DNA from: Knoellia koreensis
GTDB taxonomy: Bacteria; Actinomycetota; Actinomycetes; Actinomycetales; Dermatophilaceae
Direction: 5' to 3'
DNA length: 64,000 nt
NCBI RefSeq assembly: GCF_013041615.1
Contig: NZ_JABEPQ010000003.1
Coordinates: 407,940-471,939 of the forward strand
Translations under genes and position numbers: made by a program
Shown: piece after piece, positions 17,197-26,681 of the stretch
Layout: each line of letters opens with the position of its first letter
Numbering within the stretch: position 1 is the first letter of the stretch
The notes under the pieces: model-generated
The model's database searches: none
What the model was told of the DNA's origin: nothing
What the model saw: only the letters and a program-made list of their open reading frames with translations

Positions 17197-18138
17197 TCAG
17201 GTGAGGGTGCGCAGGTCGCGGAGCCAGGCGCGGGCGTCGGCGAACGCCGCGTCCGTCGTGACCGGGCTGACCTGCACCGCGGTGCCGTGCGCCGCGGGAT
17301 AGCTGCCGAGGAACCGCACGTCGGCGCAGACCCGCTTGAGCCCGAGCAGCGCCTCGCCGACCCGCTCGTCGAGGACGTGCCCCTCGATGTCGATCGAGAA
17401 GCAGTAGGACCCCATCGACTCCTTGGTCGGCCGCGATTCCAGCCGGGACATGTTGATGCCGCGCACCGAGAACTGCTCGAGCAGCTCGAGCAGGCCGCCC
17501 GCGTGGTCGTCGCGCTGGAACAGCACCAGGGTCGTCTTGTCGGCGCCGGTGCGTTCCGGGAGGTCCCCCGGCCGGGCGACGAGGACGAAGCGCGTCACCG
17601 CGGCCGCGTTGTCGCCGATGCCCTCCGCGAGGATCTCGAGGCCGTGGTTGCTCGCCGCGACAGGGGCACAGACGGCCGCGTCGTATGCCGGTGAGCCGCC
17701 TTGCGCTGCAAGGCCTTCCGCCGCTGCGGCGGTGGACAGGGTCGGCACGTAGACGGCGTCGGGGAGGTTGGACTCCATCCAGCCACGCACCTGAGCCCAC
17801 GCGTGCGAGTGGGTGCCCACGGCACGCACCTGGCCCAGCGGCATACCCGGTCGCGCAGCGAGCACGAAGGTGATGGGCACGAGCACCTCGGCCACGACGA
17901 CGAGGGGGTCGCCACTGGCGAGCGCGTCGAGCGTGGCGCTGACGCCACCCTCGACGGAGTTCTCGATCGGCACCATCGCACCGTCGACCTCGCCCGCGCG
18001 CAGGAGCGTGAGGGCCTGGTCGACCGAGCCGCACGGGCGGTGCTCCGCGCCGCGCGCCGGTGCCCAGGCGTCGAGCGCCATCTGGGTGAAGGTGCCCTCG
18101 GGGCCGAGGTAGGCGTAGGTCGTCATCGTCTCAGGCAT
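17197..18138 (-). CDS. pheA: prephenate dehydratase
   Basis: A 313-residue monofunctional prephenate dehydratase (prephenate to phenylpyruvate, phenylalanine synthesis). The catalytic domain opens with YLGPEGTFTQMAL, includes THSHAWAQV, and ends at the TRFVLV motif. A C-terminal ACT domain follows with the phenylalanine-binding ESRPTKE signature and SIDIEGH. Two ATGs are possible: 18138 (MPETM) and 18126 (MTTYAY). Neither is ideally spaced from GAAGG, and both overlap the upstream DUF4446 gene's end. The protein is of usual length. Confidence 0.95.
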   Translation of the reverse strand: MPETMTTYAYLGPEGTFTQMALDAWAPARGAEHRPCGSVDQALTLLRAGEVDGAMVPIENSVEGGVSATLDALASGDPLVVVAEVLVPITFVLAARPGMPLGQVRAVGTHSHAWAQVRGWMESNLPDAVYVPTLSTAAAAEGLAAQGGSPAYDAAVCAPVAASNHGLEILAEGIGDNAAAVTRFVLVARPGDLPERTGADKTTLVLFQRDDHAGGLLELLEQFSVRGINMSRLESRPTKESMGSYCFSIDIEGHVLDERVGEALLGLKRVCADVRFLGSYPAAHGTAVQVSPVTTDAAFADARAWLRDLRTLT

Positions 18139-18547
18139 CCTTCGAGCCGGTGCGGGCGGAGGCCAGCGCCTGCTGCTCCTCCGGGGTCAAGGTGGCGTCG
18201 GACTGCCCGCCGACGACGCCCTTGGCGTAGGTGCGGGACTCGCCGCGGGCGTGGATCGAAGACAGGACGAGCCCGTCGCCGGAGTCGTCCACGACGGCCG
18301 CACTGAACGACAGTCGACCGCCCATGTCGCCAAACGCGTCGTAGCGGACCACCGCCACATGCCGAAGGGCCTGGCCGATGTCGGCGCGCAGCGCGGCGAG
18401 GTCGCCGGCACCGACAGGGCGCTGGGTCTCCAGGGCGCGCAGGCGGCGCTCGAGGCGGCGGGCACGAGCCACGGTCGTGACGGCGACTGCGAGCGCGAGG
18501 ACCGCCACCACGACCGCCACCACGGCGATCACGTTGGCGTCGGACAC
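18131..18547 (-). CDS. DUF4446 family membrane-anchored protein
   Basis: A 138-residue protein with one N-terminal transmembrane helix (about residues 6-28), a short basic/coiled-coil stretch, and a conserved soluble domain. The domain reads HVAVVRYDAFGDMGG, then SSIHARGESRTYAKGV, which is the pattern of DUF4446. The function is unknown in the literature I recall. It lies directly upstream of, and overlaps, pheA; this pairing may only reflect packing. It is divergent from the GDT1-type exporter. Confidence 0.82.
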   Translation of the reverse strand: MSDANVIAVVAVVVAVLALAVAVTTVARARRLERRLRALETQRPVGAGDLAALRADIGQALRHVAVVRYDAFGDMGGRLSFSAAVVDDSGDGLVLSSIHARGESRTYAKGVVGGQSDATLTPEEQQALASARTGSKDA

Positions 18548-18589
18548 GCGGCCAGCGTATTGGGGTCACGCGGATAGAGTCGACGCGAC

Positions 18590-19207
18590 ATGGACTTCGA
18601 CCTCGCCACCATGGCGATCGTCTTCGGCGCGATCTTCTTCGTGGAGCTGCCCGACAAGACGTTCGTCGCCACGCTCGTCCTCGCGACGCGGTACCGCCCG
18701 CTGTTCGTGTGGATCGGCGTGTGCCTCGCATTCCTCGTGCAGACCCTCGTCGCGGTCACGATCGGAGGTCTGCTGGCACAGCTGCCGAAACGCCCCGTCG
18801 AGATCTTCGCCGCGCTGATGTTCCTGGTCGGCGGCATCATCCTGCTGCGCGGTGCCGGCAAAGCCGACGAGGAGGAGCAGGAGGCCGAGGAGGAGTTCTC
18901 GCACAAGGGCGCCGCGCGGGCCGTGGGGCTGAAGGCGATCGTGGTGTCGTTCTCGATCCTCTTCCTCGCCGAGTGGGGCGACCTGTCGCAGATCCTCACC
19001 GCCAACATGGTGCTGCGCTTCCACGAGCCCGTGTCGGTCTTCATCGGCGCGTTCGCCGCCTTGGCAACGGTGTCCGCGCTCGGGGCGGCACTCGGTCGAG
19101 CGCTCCTCAGGCGCGTGAAGCTGGCGCTGATCCGCCGCATCGGCGGCGTGGTCTGCCTCATCCTCGCCTTCGTCACCGCGCTCCAGGTCGTCGGCGTCAT
19201 CGGCTGA
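18590..19207 (+). CDS. GDT1/TMEM165-family (UPF0016) cation transporter
   Basis: A 205-residue membrane protein with two homologous three-helix halves. Each half carries the family's ExGD-type motif: ELPDKT in the first (Pro replacing Gly) and EWGDLSQ in the second. An acidic cytoplasmic loop rich in Glu (about residues 90-103) separates them. Bacterial members such as MneA export Mn2+, and eukaryotic ones move Ca2+/Mn2+, so manganese or calcium export is the likely role. It ends at a strong hairpin shared with the convergent amylase gene. Confidence 0.87.
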   Translation: MDFDLATMAIVFGAIFFVELPDKTFVATLVLATRYRPLFVWIGVCLAFLVQTLVAVTIGGLLAQLPKRPVEIFAALMFLVGGIILLRGAGKADEEEQEAEEEFSHKGAARAVGLKAIVVSFSILFLAEWGDLSQILTANMVLRFHEPVSVFIGAFAALATVSALGAALGRALLRRVKLALIRRIGGVVCLILAFVTALQVVGVIG

Positions 19208-19215
19208 CGTGGTGG

Positions 19216-19258
19216 CCGGTGGGCGCCGCCGATGAGGGGATACGGCGACGCCCACCGG
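19216..19258. terminator. hairpin terminator between exporter and amylase genes
   Basis: CCGGTGGGCG (19216-19225) pairs perfectly with CGCCCACCGG (19249-19258), and five of the next six inner pairs also match. It separates convergent genes, so it can serve both. Almost the same sequence occurs at 27761-27804. Confidence 0.8.
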
Positions 19259-19264
19259 GGCTTG

Positions 19265-21118
19265 TCAGAACGTCGGGTACACGTCCATGGTCTGGCCGCC
19301 GGTTCCCACGTAGTTGGCGCCGGTGGAGTACTGGCTGTCGTTGACCAGAGGCTTGAACTCGAAGGCCTGCCCCGCCGGGATGCGCTCGAGCTCGAACTCC
19401 CAGACGTCAGGGGCGATGTTTCGCGCTCCACGACCGTAGGTCCACGTGAAGGGATAGGTGTTGCCACGTATGGCGATCGAGTTTCCGAGTCCCACGTTGT
19501 AGTGGACGCGGATCTTGGTCACGTTCCGAGCCGGAGGCGTGTATGCCGTGACGGAGCCTGGCACGTAGACCTTCGCCTCGTGCTCACCCAGGGTGGTGGT
19601 GATCTGCTTGCCGGTGGTCCCACCGGCCTGCACTGTCACCGTGTCGGCGGTGTTCATGATGTTGGTGAGGACCGTGCCGACGGTCAGGCTGCTCTCGGCC
19701 CGCAGAGGAATCGTCCGCGTCTGGTTGGGCCACGTGCCGTTGATGAGCGTCACCGCCTCGGCCCCGCTGCTGTCGACTCGCCGCGAGAAGCCGTAGACCT
19801 GCTGGTCCTTCCACATCTCGCGCTGGGTGCCAACGCGCAGCGCGGGATACGCCTTCTTCATGGCGTTGAGCCGCTTGATGTGCGTGTAGATCGTCGACGT
19901 TTCGCTGAACGATGTCATGTCCTTGCGATTGTCCTTGTTCGCGATCGGCACCTCGTTGGGGTTGCCATTGCCGTCGTCGGCCTGCTCGGTTCCGTAGTAG
20001 ATGACCGGCACCCCACGTGAGGACAAAAGGAAGGTCAGCGCCGAGCGGAGCCTCTGGTAGTTGTCATCAGCCCGCGTGAGAAACCGAGCACGATCGTGGT
20101 TGTCGAGGAAAGTCTCGAGCCGATTGGCGTTGGTGTACTTGTAGTCCTGGTCGAACAGACCCCCGAGGTTCCGCATGTCACCATCAGCCACGAGCGTGTC
20201 CCTGACGGTGAAGAAGTATGGGAAATCCAGGACCCCCCATTCGTACTTCTGGTACTCGGAGACATAGTCGATGTCCCCCACAAAAACCTCTCCAAAGGTG
20301 GGCACACCCATGGTCTGCTCGAACGACTGCAGCCAGGGCTTGGGCACGGACCGGGCCGCGTCGACGCGGATCCCGTCAAATCCCATGCCTATCCAGTCCT
20401 TGTAGGTGGCCATGAGGTAGCTGGACACGGTGCTGTTGGACTGGTCCAGGTCATCGAGACCGCCAAGGTCACAGTTCTCGATCTGCGTCTGGGTCTCTGA
20501 CCCGTCGAAGCGACAGTCTCCGTTGTGGTGGAAGTACGCCGAGTTGTCGAGCGGCGATGCCGGCTTGTTCGTCGAGGGGCTGTATGTCGTCGACGTACCG
20601 GCCAGATAGTCGGCCGTGTGGTTGGGGACGACGTCCAGGATCATTTTCAGACCCATACTGTGGGCGGTGTCGATGAGGGTCTGCAGCTCTGCCTTGGAGC
20701 CGAAGTGGGAGTTGGGTGTCGCGAAGTCCTTTGTGAAGTAGCCGTGGTAGCTGGCTTCCTTGCCGTCTCGGCTGAGCGGCTGCTGTTCAGAGACTGGTGA
20801 GAGCCAGATCGCTGTCACGCCAAGGTTCTTGATGTAGGACAGCTTGTTCGTGAGCCCCGTCCAGTCACCTCCGTGATAGAAGCCGAGGTCGCTGGGGTTG
20901 TACTCACCATTGCCGGTGTTGTCGTTGGCCGTGCTCCCGTTGGAAAACCGGTCGACGAGCACTTGATAGATGACGTCACCCTCAGTCAGAGGGCCCGGCC
21001 CTGCGGCGGGCGACGCAGTGGCGGTGGTTGCGTTGACACCGGTCGTGGTCAACGCCGCAACAGCGACGAGACCCGTCGCTACGACACCGGCGACTCGTGT
21101 CCTGCGTGGCATTCTCAT
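19265..21118 (-). CDS. secreted GH13 alpha-amylase/CGTase-like enzyme
   Basis: A 617-residue secreted glycoside hydrolase that attacks starch-type alpha-glucans. A signal peptide (VAGVVATGLVAVAALTTTG) precedes a GH13 barrel that begins IYQVLVDRFSNGS and contains DVVPNH. The nucleophile lies in FDGIRVDAARS, the acid/base in TFGEVFVGD, and the third Asp in FLDNHDRARF. After an all-beta domain C, the last 90 residues (from PPARNVTKIRV) look like a starch-binding beta-sandwich. ATG 21118 is preceded by AGGAG at ten bases; a GTG at 21127 is also in frame. It is the last gene of the maltodextrin operon, and its codons are less GC-biased than its neighbours', a possible sign of transfer. Confidence 0.9.
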   Translation of the reverse strand: MRMPRRTRVAGVVATGLVAVAALTTTGVNATTATASPAAGPGPLTEGDVIYQVLVDRFSNGSTANDNTGNGEYNPSDLGFYHGGDWTGLTNKLSYIKNLGVTAIWLSPVSEQQPLSRDGKEASYHGYFTKDFATPNSHFGSKAELQTLIDTAHSMGLKMILDVVPNHTADYLAGTSTTYSPSTNKPASPLDNSAYFHHNGDCRFDGSETQTQIENCDLGGLDDLDQSNSTVSSYLMATYKDWIGMGFDGIRVDAARSVPKPWLQSFEQTMGVPTFGEVFVGDIDYVSEYQKYEWGVLDFPYFFTVRDTLVADGDMRNLGGLFDQDYKYTNANRLETFLDNHDRARFLTRADDNYQRLRSALTFLLSSRGVPVIYYGTEQADDGNGNPNEVPIANKDNRKDMTSFSETSTIYTHIKRLNAMKKAYPALRVGTQREMWKDQQVYGFSRRVDSSGAEAVTLINGTWPNQTRTIPLRAESSLTVGTVLTNIMNTADTVTVQAGGTTGKQITTTLGEHEAKVYVPGSVTAYTPPARNVTKIRVHYNVGLGNSIAIRGNTYPFTWTYGRGARNIAPDVWEFELERIPAGQAFEFKPLVNDSQYSTGANYVGTGGQTMDVYPTF

Positions 21119-21123
21119 GTAGA

Positions 21124-22203
21124 TCACGCTCCTGTTCCTCGGACGGGGGTCTTGCGTGGAGTGGCGGTGGACTCGCGGACGATGAGCGCCGTGTGCAGCG
21201 TGTGGTGGTGGTGTCGTGAGCTGCCTCGGATCGCCGAGACGAGGAAGTCGGCAGCGACCCGCCCCTTCGCCTCGATCGGTTGCCGGACGGTGGTGAGCCG
21301 CGGTCGCAGCCAGACCGCCTCGGGCTGGTCGTCGTAACCAGCGACCGAGACGTCGCCGGGGACCGAGATCCCGAGCTCGTATGCCGCGTCGAGAACTCCT
21401 GCGGCGAGGATGTCCGAGAGCGCGAAGACAGCCGTGGGACGGTCGTCCGAGTCGAGGATGTCCAGACCCGCCTTGTAGCCCTCCGCCCGCGTGGCCCGCG
21501 CCTCCACGACGCGCAGCCGGACGTCGGAGGCGACAGGTCCAAGCCCGTCGAGAGCGTCATCGACGCCGGCCATGCGTCGGCCCAGCGGCCCGCGCGCCGC
21601 ATCGATGACGCTGTCGGGCCCGGCCTCGAACGCCAGCACCGTGATGTCCCGATGCCCCAGCTCGAGGAGGTGGGTCATCATGGCGGCCGCACCAGCCTGG
21701 TCGTCGACCTCGACCGTGGGTACGTCCTCGTCGCTCTCGCTGTCGACGAGGACGAACGGGACTCCCCGTCGCTCCAGTTCGGCCACCTCACCGCGGTCGC
21801 GCTCGAGCCCGGTCACGACGAAGCCGTCGACTGCTGCATACGGGATGGCGTCGAGCATCGAGTTCCGCAAGGGCGGTACGAGCAGGAGGGTGAAACCTTC
21901 CTGGTGACAGACCTGCCCCACCCCGACGAGGAACTGCGCGTAGTAGGGGTTCTCCATCGCCTGCGGAATGTCTTGCGGCAGAAGGATTCCCAATGAGTTG
22001 GTGCGGCCCTGGACGAGCATCCGGGCTACCGGATCAGGCCGGTAACCTAGGCGGGCTGCCACCTCGAGGATCCGGTCACGAGTCGCGGCTGAGAGCCGGC
22101 CCGGGTCGTTGAATGCGAATGACACCGCCGTTCGCGACACCCCCGCGGCGGTGGCAACGTCGCGGGACGTGGGCCGTTTGGCTCCATCAGTCGAGCCGGA
22201 CAA
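21124..22203 (-). CDS. LacI-family regulator of the maltodextrin operon
   Basis: A 359-residue LacI-type repressor. The N-terminal helix-turn-helix and hinge read SRDVATAAGVSRTAVSFAFN and then ATRDRILEVAARLGYRPDPVARML. The sugar-binding domain ends with the usual SVAGYDDQPEAVWLRPRLTTVRQP. The start is TTG at 22203, chosen because GGGAAGGGGAG stands six bases before it inside the end of the upstream gene, giving strong translational coupling (17-bp overlap). It sits inside the operon it should control, and a CG-centred palindrome lies before the first gene at 26682-26699. The inducer is probably maltose or a maltodextrin. Confidence 0.9.
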   Translation of the reverse strand: MSGSTDGAKRPTSRDVATAAGVSRTAVSFAFNDPGRLSAATRDRILEVAARLGYRPDPVARMLVQGRTNSLGILLPQDIPQAMENPYYAQFLVGVGQVCHQEGFTLLLVPPLRNSMLDAIPYAAVDGFVVTGLERDRGEVAELERRGVPFVLVDSESDEDVPTVEVDDQAGAAAMMTHLLELGHRDITVLAFEAGPDSVIDAARGPLGRRMAGVDDALDGLGPVASDVRLRVVEARATRAEGYKAGLDILDSDDRPTAVFALSDILAAGVLDAAYELGISVPGDVSVAGYDDQPEAVWLRPRLTTVRQPIEAKGRVAADFLVSAIRGSSRHHHHTLHTALIVRESTATPRKTPVRGTGA

Positions 22204-23587
22204 TGGACACTCCCCTTCCCGGAACCGGCACGGCGTCCAGCCGCACCCGCTCGTTGGTCACCAGGTCAACACCGGTCCGGCCCGAATACTGCCGGACCGA
22301 AATCTCGGTGCCTCCTCGGATCCGGTTGGCGCACACCACGATCGACTCGGATTCATGCTGCCGCAGGCGCACGATCGTGTTCTCGCTGGCGGACAGGGTC
22401 TGTTCCGAGCCACGCCTCAGGGCGACGTGCTCGCGTCGCAGGCGGGCCAGCAGCCGCACCCAGTCGAGCAGCTCGAGGTTCCAGGTCGACTCGTCCCACG
22501 GCATGGCTCCACGGCAGTCCGGGTCGTTGAAGCCGGTCAGACCGACCTCGTCGCCGTAGTAGAGCATCGGTGCGCCCTCGGCCGTGAACAGGAGCGCCTG
22601 TGCCAGCTTTACTGCAGCCACGTCACCCCCGACGTGAGTCAGGAGGCGCTCAGTGTCATGGCTCCCCAGCAGGTTGAGCATCAAGCCCTTTCGGCCAGCG
22701 GGAATCTCGGCGTCGATCGACGCAAGCTCTTTGGCGAAGTGCTCGCCGCCATTGCGCCACTCGGACACGAACCCGAGGATCGCGTCACGCAGGCGGTAGT
22801 TCATGGCGGCATCGGACGTGCGTCCAGTGGTCCACTCCGTCGCGGCCTCCCACACTTCGGCGACGATGTACTGGTCCGGGTCGTGCGCCTTGACCACACT
22901 TCGGAACTGCTCCCAGAAGGGCTCGTTCTCGAGCATGTAGGGCACATCGAGCCGCCATCCGTCGATGCCGCTGTTCATCCACTTCTGAACCGCGCCGAAG
23001 AGGTGGTCCCGCACCACCGGGTTCTGCACGTTCAGCTTGGGCAGGTACCAGCAACCAGAGCAGGTCTGGTAGTTGGGCACCGGCTGTGCCGAGATCGGGA
23101 AGTCCTGGACGAGGAACCAGTTGACGTACTCCGACTCCCCCTCACGCTTCACGACGTCCTGGAAGAAGGGGTGGTCCCAACCGCAGTGGTGGAACACCGC
23201 ATCGAGAACCACCTTGATCCCGTGCTCATGGGCGCTGGCTACCAGTCCGTCGAAGGCCACCTCGCCACCGAGCCGGGGGTCGATGGCGTAGTAGTCGGTG
23301 CCGTCGTACCGGTGGTTTGTCGAAGACGCGAACACCGGGGTCAGGTAGAGAGCGTTCACTCCCAGCGACTCGAGGTGTCCGAGCCGCCGGGTGATCCCCG
23401 GCAGGTCGCCGCCCATGAAGTTGTCGCGGGTGGGTGGACTGCCCCATGGCACGACGTTCTCCGGGTTGGTCGTCGGGTCGGCGTTGTCGAACCGCTCCGG
23501 GAAGACCTGGTAGAAGATCGCGTCGCGTACCCAGTCCGGGCCGGGTACGTCCTCGCGGGGTGTGTCGACCCCGGTCTCGTCACTCAC
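22187..23587 (-). CDS. intracellular GH13 maltodextrin-degrading enzyme (neopullulanase/CDase-like)
   Basis: A 466-residue cytoplasmic GH13 enzyme without signal peptide. The barrel starts DWVRDAIFYQVFPERF. Conserved region I reads VVLDAVFHHCG, the nucleophile is in IDGWRLDVPYM, the acid/base in IVAEVWEAA, and the third Asp in LLGSHDTERLL. These fit neopullulanase, cyclomaltodextrinase or maltogenic amylase, which cut imported maltodextrins or cyclodextrins, but it lacks the N-terminal domain of many such enzymes. GTG 23587 is preceded by AAGGAG at ten bases, from the end of the permease gene. No GTATGCCG octamer is present in this gene. Confidence 0.88.
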   Translation of the reverse strand: MSDETGVDTPREDVPGPDWVRDAIFYQVFPERFDNADPTTNPENVVPWGSPPTRDNFMGGDLPGITRRLGHLESLGVNALYLTPVFASSTNHRYDGTDYYAIDPRLGGEVAFDGLVASAHEHGIKVVLDAVFHHCGWDHPFFQDVVKREGESEYVNWFLVQDFPISAQPVPNYQTCSGCWYLPKLNVQNPVVRDHLFGAVQKWMNSGIDGWRLDVPYMLENEPFWEQFRSVVKAHDPDQYIVAEVWEAATEWTTGRTSDAAMNYRLRDAILGFVSEWRNGGEHFAKELASIDAEIPAGRKGLMLNLLGSHDTERLLTHVGGDVAAVKLAQALLFTAEGAPMLYYGDEVGLTGFNDPDCRGAMPWDESTWNLELLDWVRLLARLRREHVALRRGSEQTLSASENTIVRLRQHESESIVVCANRIRGGTEISVRQYSGRTGVDLVTNERVRLDAVPVPGRGVSIVRLD

Positions 23588-23594
23588 TGGGCCA

Positions 23595-24410
23595 TCACTC
23601 CTTGACCCCGGTCGCAGCCAAGCCGCGTACCAGGCTCCGTTGCAGGTAGACGAACACGACGATGGCGGGCACCGCTGCCACGACCGTCCCCGCCATGAGG
23701 TACTGCGGGTATGGCGCGTACTTGCTCGTGAAGGCCGCCAGGCCGAGCTGGATGGTGCGGTACTGGTCATCGCTCGTCACCAGCAATGGCCAGAGAAAGT
23801 CATTCCAGGCGAAGAGGAAGCTGAACACGGCAGTACTGGCGAGCGCCGGCTTGCACAGTGGCAGGAGCACCCGCACGAGCACCTGCATCCGGTTGGCACC
23901 ATCGATCCGTGCGGCCTCGTCGAGTTCGCGCGGCAGCGACAGGAGGTAACCCCGGATGACGACGATGCCGAACACGTCCGCAAGTCTCGGCACGATCAGG
24001 GCGGTGTAGCTGTTGAACCACCCGAACCGGATGACGAGGTCGAACGCAGGCAGGACGGTGAGGAAGGTCGGCACCAGCATCGTGGCCACCAGACCGAGGA
24101 AGACGACGTTGCGACCGGGAAAGCGCAGCCGGGCGAGGGCGTATGCCGCGAGAGTGTCCAGGACGAGGTGGCCGGCCACGATGCCCGCCGTCATGACGAC
24201 CGAGTTGACGTAGTAGTGACCGAAGGGCGCTGCGGACAGCGCCTGGGGGTAGTTGCCCCACTCGAACTGATGCGGCACCAGGTAGGGGCCGGTGTTGACC
24301 TTGTCGGCCGACTTGAGGCTGGTGGTGATCATCCATGCGAAGGGTGCGACGACGAGCAGGCTCAGGCCCAGCAGGACTGCGTGACGACTGAGTTGCCGCA
24401 GGGCGCTCAT
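23595..24410 (-). CDS. maltodextrin ABC transporter permease (MalG type)
   Basis: A 271-residue inner-membrane permease of the CUT1 family with six predicted spans. The ATPase-contacting EAA loop reads ELDEAARIDGANRMQVLVRV. It overlaps the MalF-type gene start by four bases and is followed closely by the GH13 gene. No ATPase is encoded in this operon. CUT1 systems in actinobacteria commonly share one MsiK-type ATPase encoded elsewhere, which I infer here. Confidence 0.92.
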   Translation of the reverse strand: MSALRQLSRHAVLLGLSLLVVAPFAWMITTSLKSADKVNTGPYLVPHQFEWGNYPQALSAAPFGHYYVNSVVMTAGIVAGHLVLDTLAAYALARLRFPGRNVVFLGLVATMLVPTFLTVLPAFDLVIRFGWFNSYTALIVPRLADVFGIVVIRGYLLSLPRELDEAARIDGANRMQVLVRVLLPLCKPALASTAVFSFLFAWNDFLWPLLVTSDDQYRTIQLGLAAFTSKYAPYPQYLMAGTVVAAVPAIVVFVYLQRSLVRGLAATGVKE

Positions 24411-25387
24411 GCCTCAGCCCTGCCGCCGAGGCGCCACTGCACCCAGGTGAGCCCAAAGACCAGGGCGAACCCGGCATACGCGATCGTCGCTCCGTAACCG
24501 AACTGTCCGGTGACGAACGCCGTGCGGTAGACGAGGAAGCCGACGACCTCCGTGCCACCGAGTGGGCCACCCGAAGTGAGCTGGTAGACGAGGTCGAAGC
24601 CCTGGAACGTCGCCACGAGTGCCTGGACCACGACGAAGAACGTCATCGGTGCCAGCAGCGGAAAGGTGATTCGACGCATCGTCTGGAACGGTCCCGCCCC
24701 GTCGAGGGCGGCCGCCTCGTAGACCGAGGTGGGGATGGTCTGCATCGCGGTGAGGTAGAGAACAGTGTTGAGCCCCAGCTGTTTCCACACGGTGAGCAGG
24801 GTCAGGCACAACAGCGCCAGGTGCGGGTCTCCCAACCAGTTGGGTGCGCCGAGCCCCACCGCCGAGAGGCCGGCGTTGACCGGGCCGGACGCACCGAAGA
24901 GGTACTTCCAGACCGCGGCGGCTGCGATCGAGGACGTGACCACGGGCAGGAAGAATGCCGTGCGGTAGACAGCTCGACCGCGAATCGCCTTGTTGAGCAA
25001 GGCCGCAGCGCCCAGTCCGGTGACCACGCTGAGCACGCTGACGCCGACCCCGTAGAGGAGGGTGACGACCATCGAGTTGCGGAAGTCGGCGTCGCCTGCG
25101 AGCTTGCGGTAGTTGTCGAGCCCTACGAACGGCTTGTCCGGGCTGATGCCGTCCCAGTCGGTGAGGGAGAGCAGCCCGGTGGCAACCAGGGGGTAGACGA
25201 CGAACAGGCCGATGACCACGAGGGCGGGCGCAAGGCAGGCGACGGCCGTCAGCACCTCTGTCCGCGAGTAGCGCTCGCGCGAACGGGAACGGAATCGCAC
25301 TCGCGGACGCGGTCGCGTGGTGGGCACGGCGGGTTCACCACGAGTGTGCGAAACCCTGGTCACCGTGCCCACCACGCTGTTGGTCAC
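24407..25387 (-). CDS. maltodextrin ABC transporter permease (MalF type)
   Basis: A 326-residue CUT1 permease, partner of the MalG-type protein. A basic, Arg-rich N-terminus of about 45 residues precedes six membrane spans. The EAA loop is YEAAALDGAGPFQTMRRITF, with the following LLAPMTFF. The start GTG at 25387 overlaps the binding-protein stop (GTGA), and its own stop overlaps malG. The family is clear; specificity comes from the operon. Confidence 0.92.
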   Translation of the reverse strand: MTNSVVGTVTRVSHTRGEPAVPTTRPRPRVRFRSRSRERYSRTEVLTAVACLAPALVVIGLFVVYPLVATGLLSLTDWDGISPDKPFVGLDNYRKLAGDADFRNSMVVTLLYGVGVSVLSVVTGLGAAALLNKAIRGRAVYRTAFFLPVVTSSIAAAAVWKYLFGASGPVNAGLSAVGLGAPNWLGDPHLALLCLTLLTVWKQLGLNTVLYLTAMQTIPTSVYEAAALDGAGPFQTMRRITFPLLAPMTFFVVVQALVATFQGFDLVYQLTSGGPLGGTEVVGFLVYRTAFVTGQFGYGATIAYAGFALVFGLTWVQWRLGGRAEA

Positions 25388-26664
25388 TTGGCTGCGAGGA
25401 TGCCGTTGACCTGGGACTCAGCGTCAGCCAGCGCCTTGTCGACAGGCTTGCCGTGCAGCGCCTGTTCCACCTGCTTGGCGAACGCGAGCGACACCTGTGG
25501 GTAGAGAGGGGTCGCCGGTCGCGCCTTGGCCGTCGGCAGGGCGTCCACGAACGGTTGCAGCTCAGGCAGGTTCGTCTTCACGAAGTCCTTGTAGGTGGAG
25601 GAGTCGGCGACCGTCTTGCGCACTGGCAGGAAGCCCGTCTTCTCGCTCCAGGACTCGCTCTGCGCCGGGTCGACGAACCAGGTCAGGAAGGCGCCTGCAG
25701 CCTTCTGCTTGTTCTTGTCCGCGGCGAAGACGACGGCTTGTTCGCCACCCATGTTGGTCGCCGGCTTTCCGTTGCTGGGGTATGGAATCTGGGCGACGCC
25801 GAAGTCGAACGGGGGCTTGGGCTTCCAGATGCCAGCCATCCACGAACCCTCCTGGGCCGAGGCGGCCTTGCCCTTCTCGAACTCACCCCACTGGGTCAGT
25901 GGGCTGTCCTTGGTCTTGACCAGGTCCACCCAGTACTGCAGCGCCTCCTTGCCCGCCTCGGAGTTGAACGCGGCCTTGGTGTTGTCGTCGTTGAGGAACT
26001 CACCGCCCGCCTGCCACAAGGACACCTGGAAGTTCCACGTGACGCCCTCACCGTCGGCGCCGGGGGTGGTGAACAGCTCGAACCCGGGCATACCGGTCTT
26101 GGCCCGGATCGTCGCTGACGCTGCCTTGAGCTCATCCCACGTCTGCGGGGGCTTGTTGGGGTCGAGCCCGGCCTTGGTGAAGAGCGTCTTGTTGTACATC
26201 CACGCCATCGTGTTGGACGAGACCGGCACCGAGACCTGCTTCCCGTCCTGCTGGCCGAACTTGAGCATCTCGGGGTAGATGTCGGACCAGGTGCTCTCGG
26301 GCACCAGCGACTTCAGGTCGACAGCCTTGCCGGTCTGGGCCATCCGAGGCACGGTGACCAGGTCGCCGATGACCACGTCGGGCAGGGTGCGCGACTGGGC
26401 GGCCGCCTGGAGCTTGGTGAGCAGATCGGCGCCGGGCACGTTGACGAGCTTGATGGTGGTGCCGGCATGAGCACCCTCGTAGGCCTTGGCCATCGCCGCG
26501 AAGGTGTCAGCGTTGTTGCCGTCCCAGTAGTGCCAGACGGTCAGCTCGGCCTTGGCCGGGCCGGCGTCGGAGCCGGCGTCGGACGAACCGCCGCACGCGG
26601 CGGTGGTTAGTACCGCGATCCCGGCTGCGGCGGCGATCACCGCACGCACAGACTTCGTTGTCAT
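25384..26664 (-). CDS. maltodextrin-binding lipoprotein (CUT1 substrate-binding protein)
   Basis: A 426-residue extracellular solute-binding protein (family 1). A short signal peptide ends in the lipobox TTAACGG, so it is a lipoprotein. LTVWHYWDGNNADTF follows, a typical first strand, and QEGSWMAGIW occurs in the second half. GGAGG lies five bases before ATG 26664. It is the first gene of the operon, 18 bases behind the LacI-type palindrome. The sugar is inferred as maltose, maltodextrin or cyclodextrin from the two GH13 genes downstream. Confidence 0.92.
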   Translation of the reverse strand: MTTKSVRAVIAAAAGIAVLTTAACGGSSDAGSDAGPAKAELTVWHYWDGNNADTFAAMAKAYEGAHAGTTIKLVNVPGADLLTKLQAAAQSRTLPDVVIGDLVTVPRMAQTGKAVDLKSLVPESTWSDIYPEMLKFGQQDGKQVSVPVSSNTMAWMYNKTLFTKAGLDPNKPPQTWDELKAASATIRAKTGMPGFELFTTPGADGEGVTWNFQVSLWQAGGEFLNDDNTKAAFNSEAGKEALQYWVDLVKTKDSPLTQWGEFEKGKAASAQEGSWMAGIWKPKPPFDFGVAQIPYPSNGKPATNMGGEQAVVFAADKNKQKAAGAFLTWFVDPAQSESWSEKTGFLPVRKTVADSSTYKDFVKTNLPELQPFVDALPTAKARPATPLYPQVSLAFAKQVEQALHGKPVDKALADAESQVNGILAAK

Positions 26665-26681
26665 GGATCCTCCATCACGAT

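Noticed and set aside
22109..23605. Plus-strand open frame opposite the GH13 gene
   Set aside because: The minus strand has all catalytic GH13 motifs and coupled neighbours.
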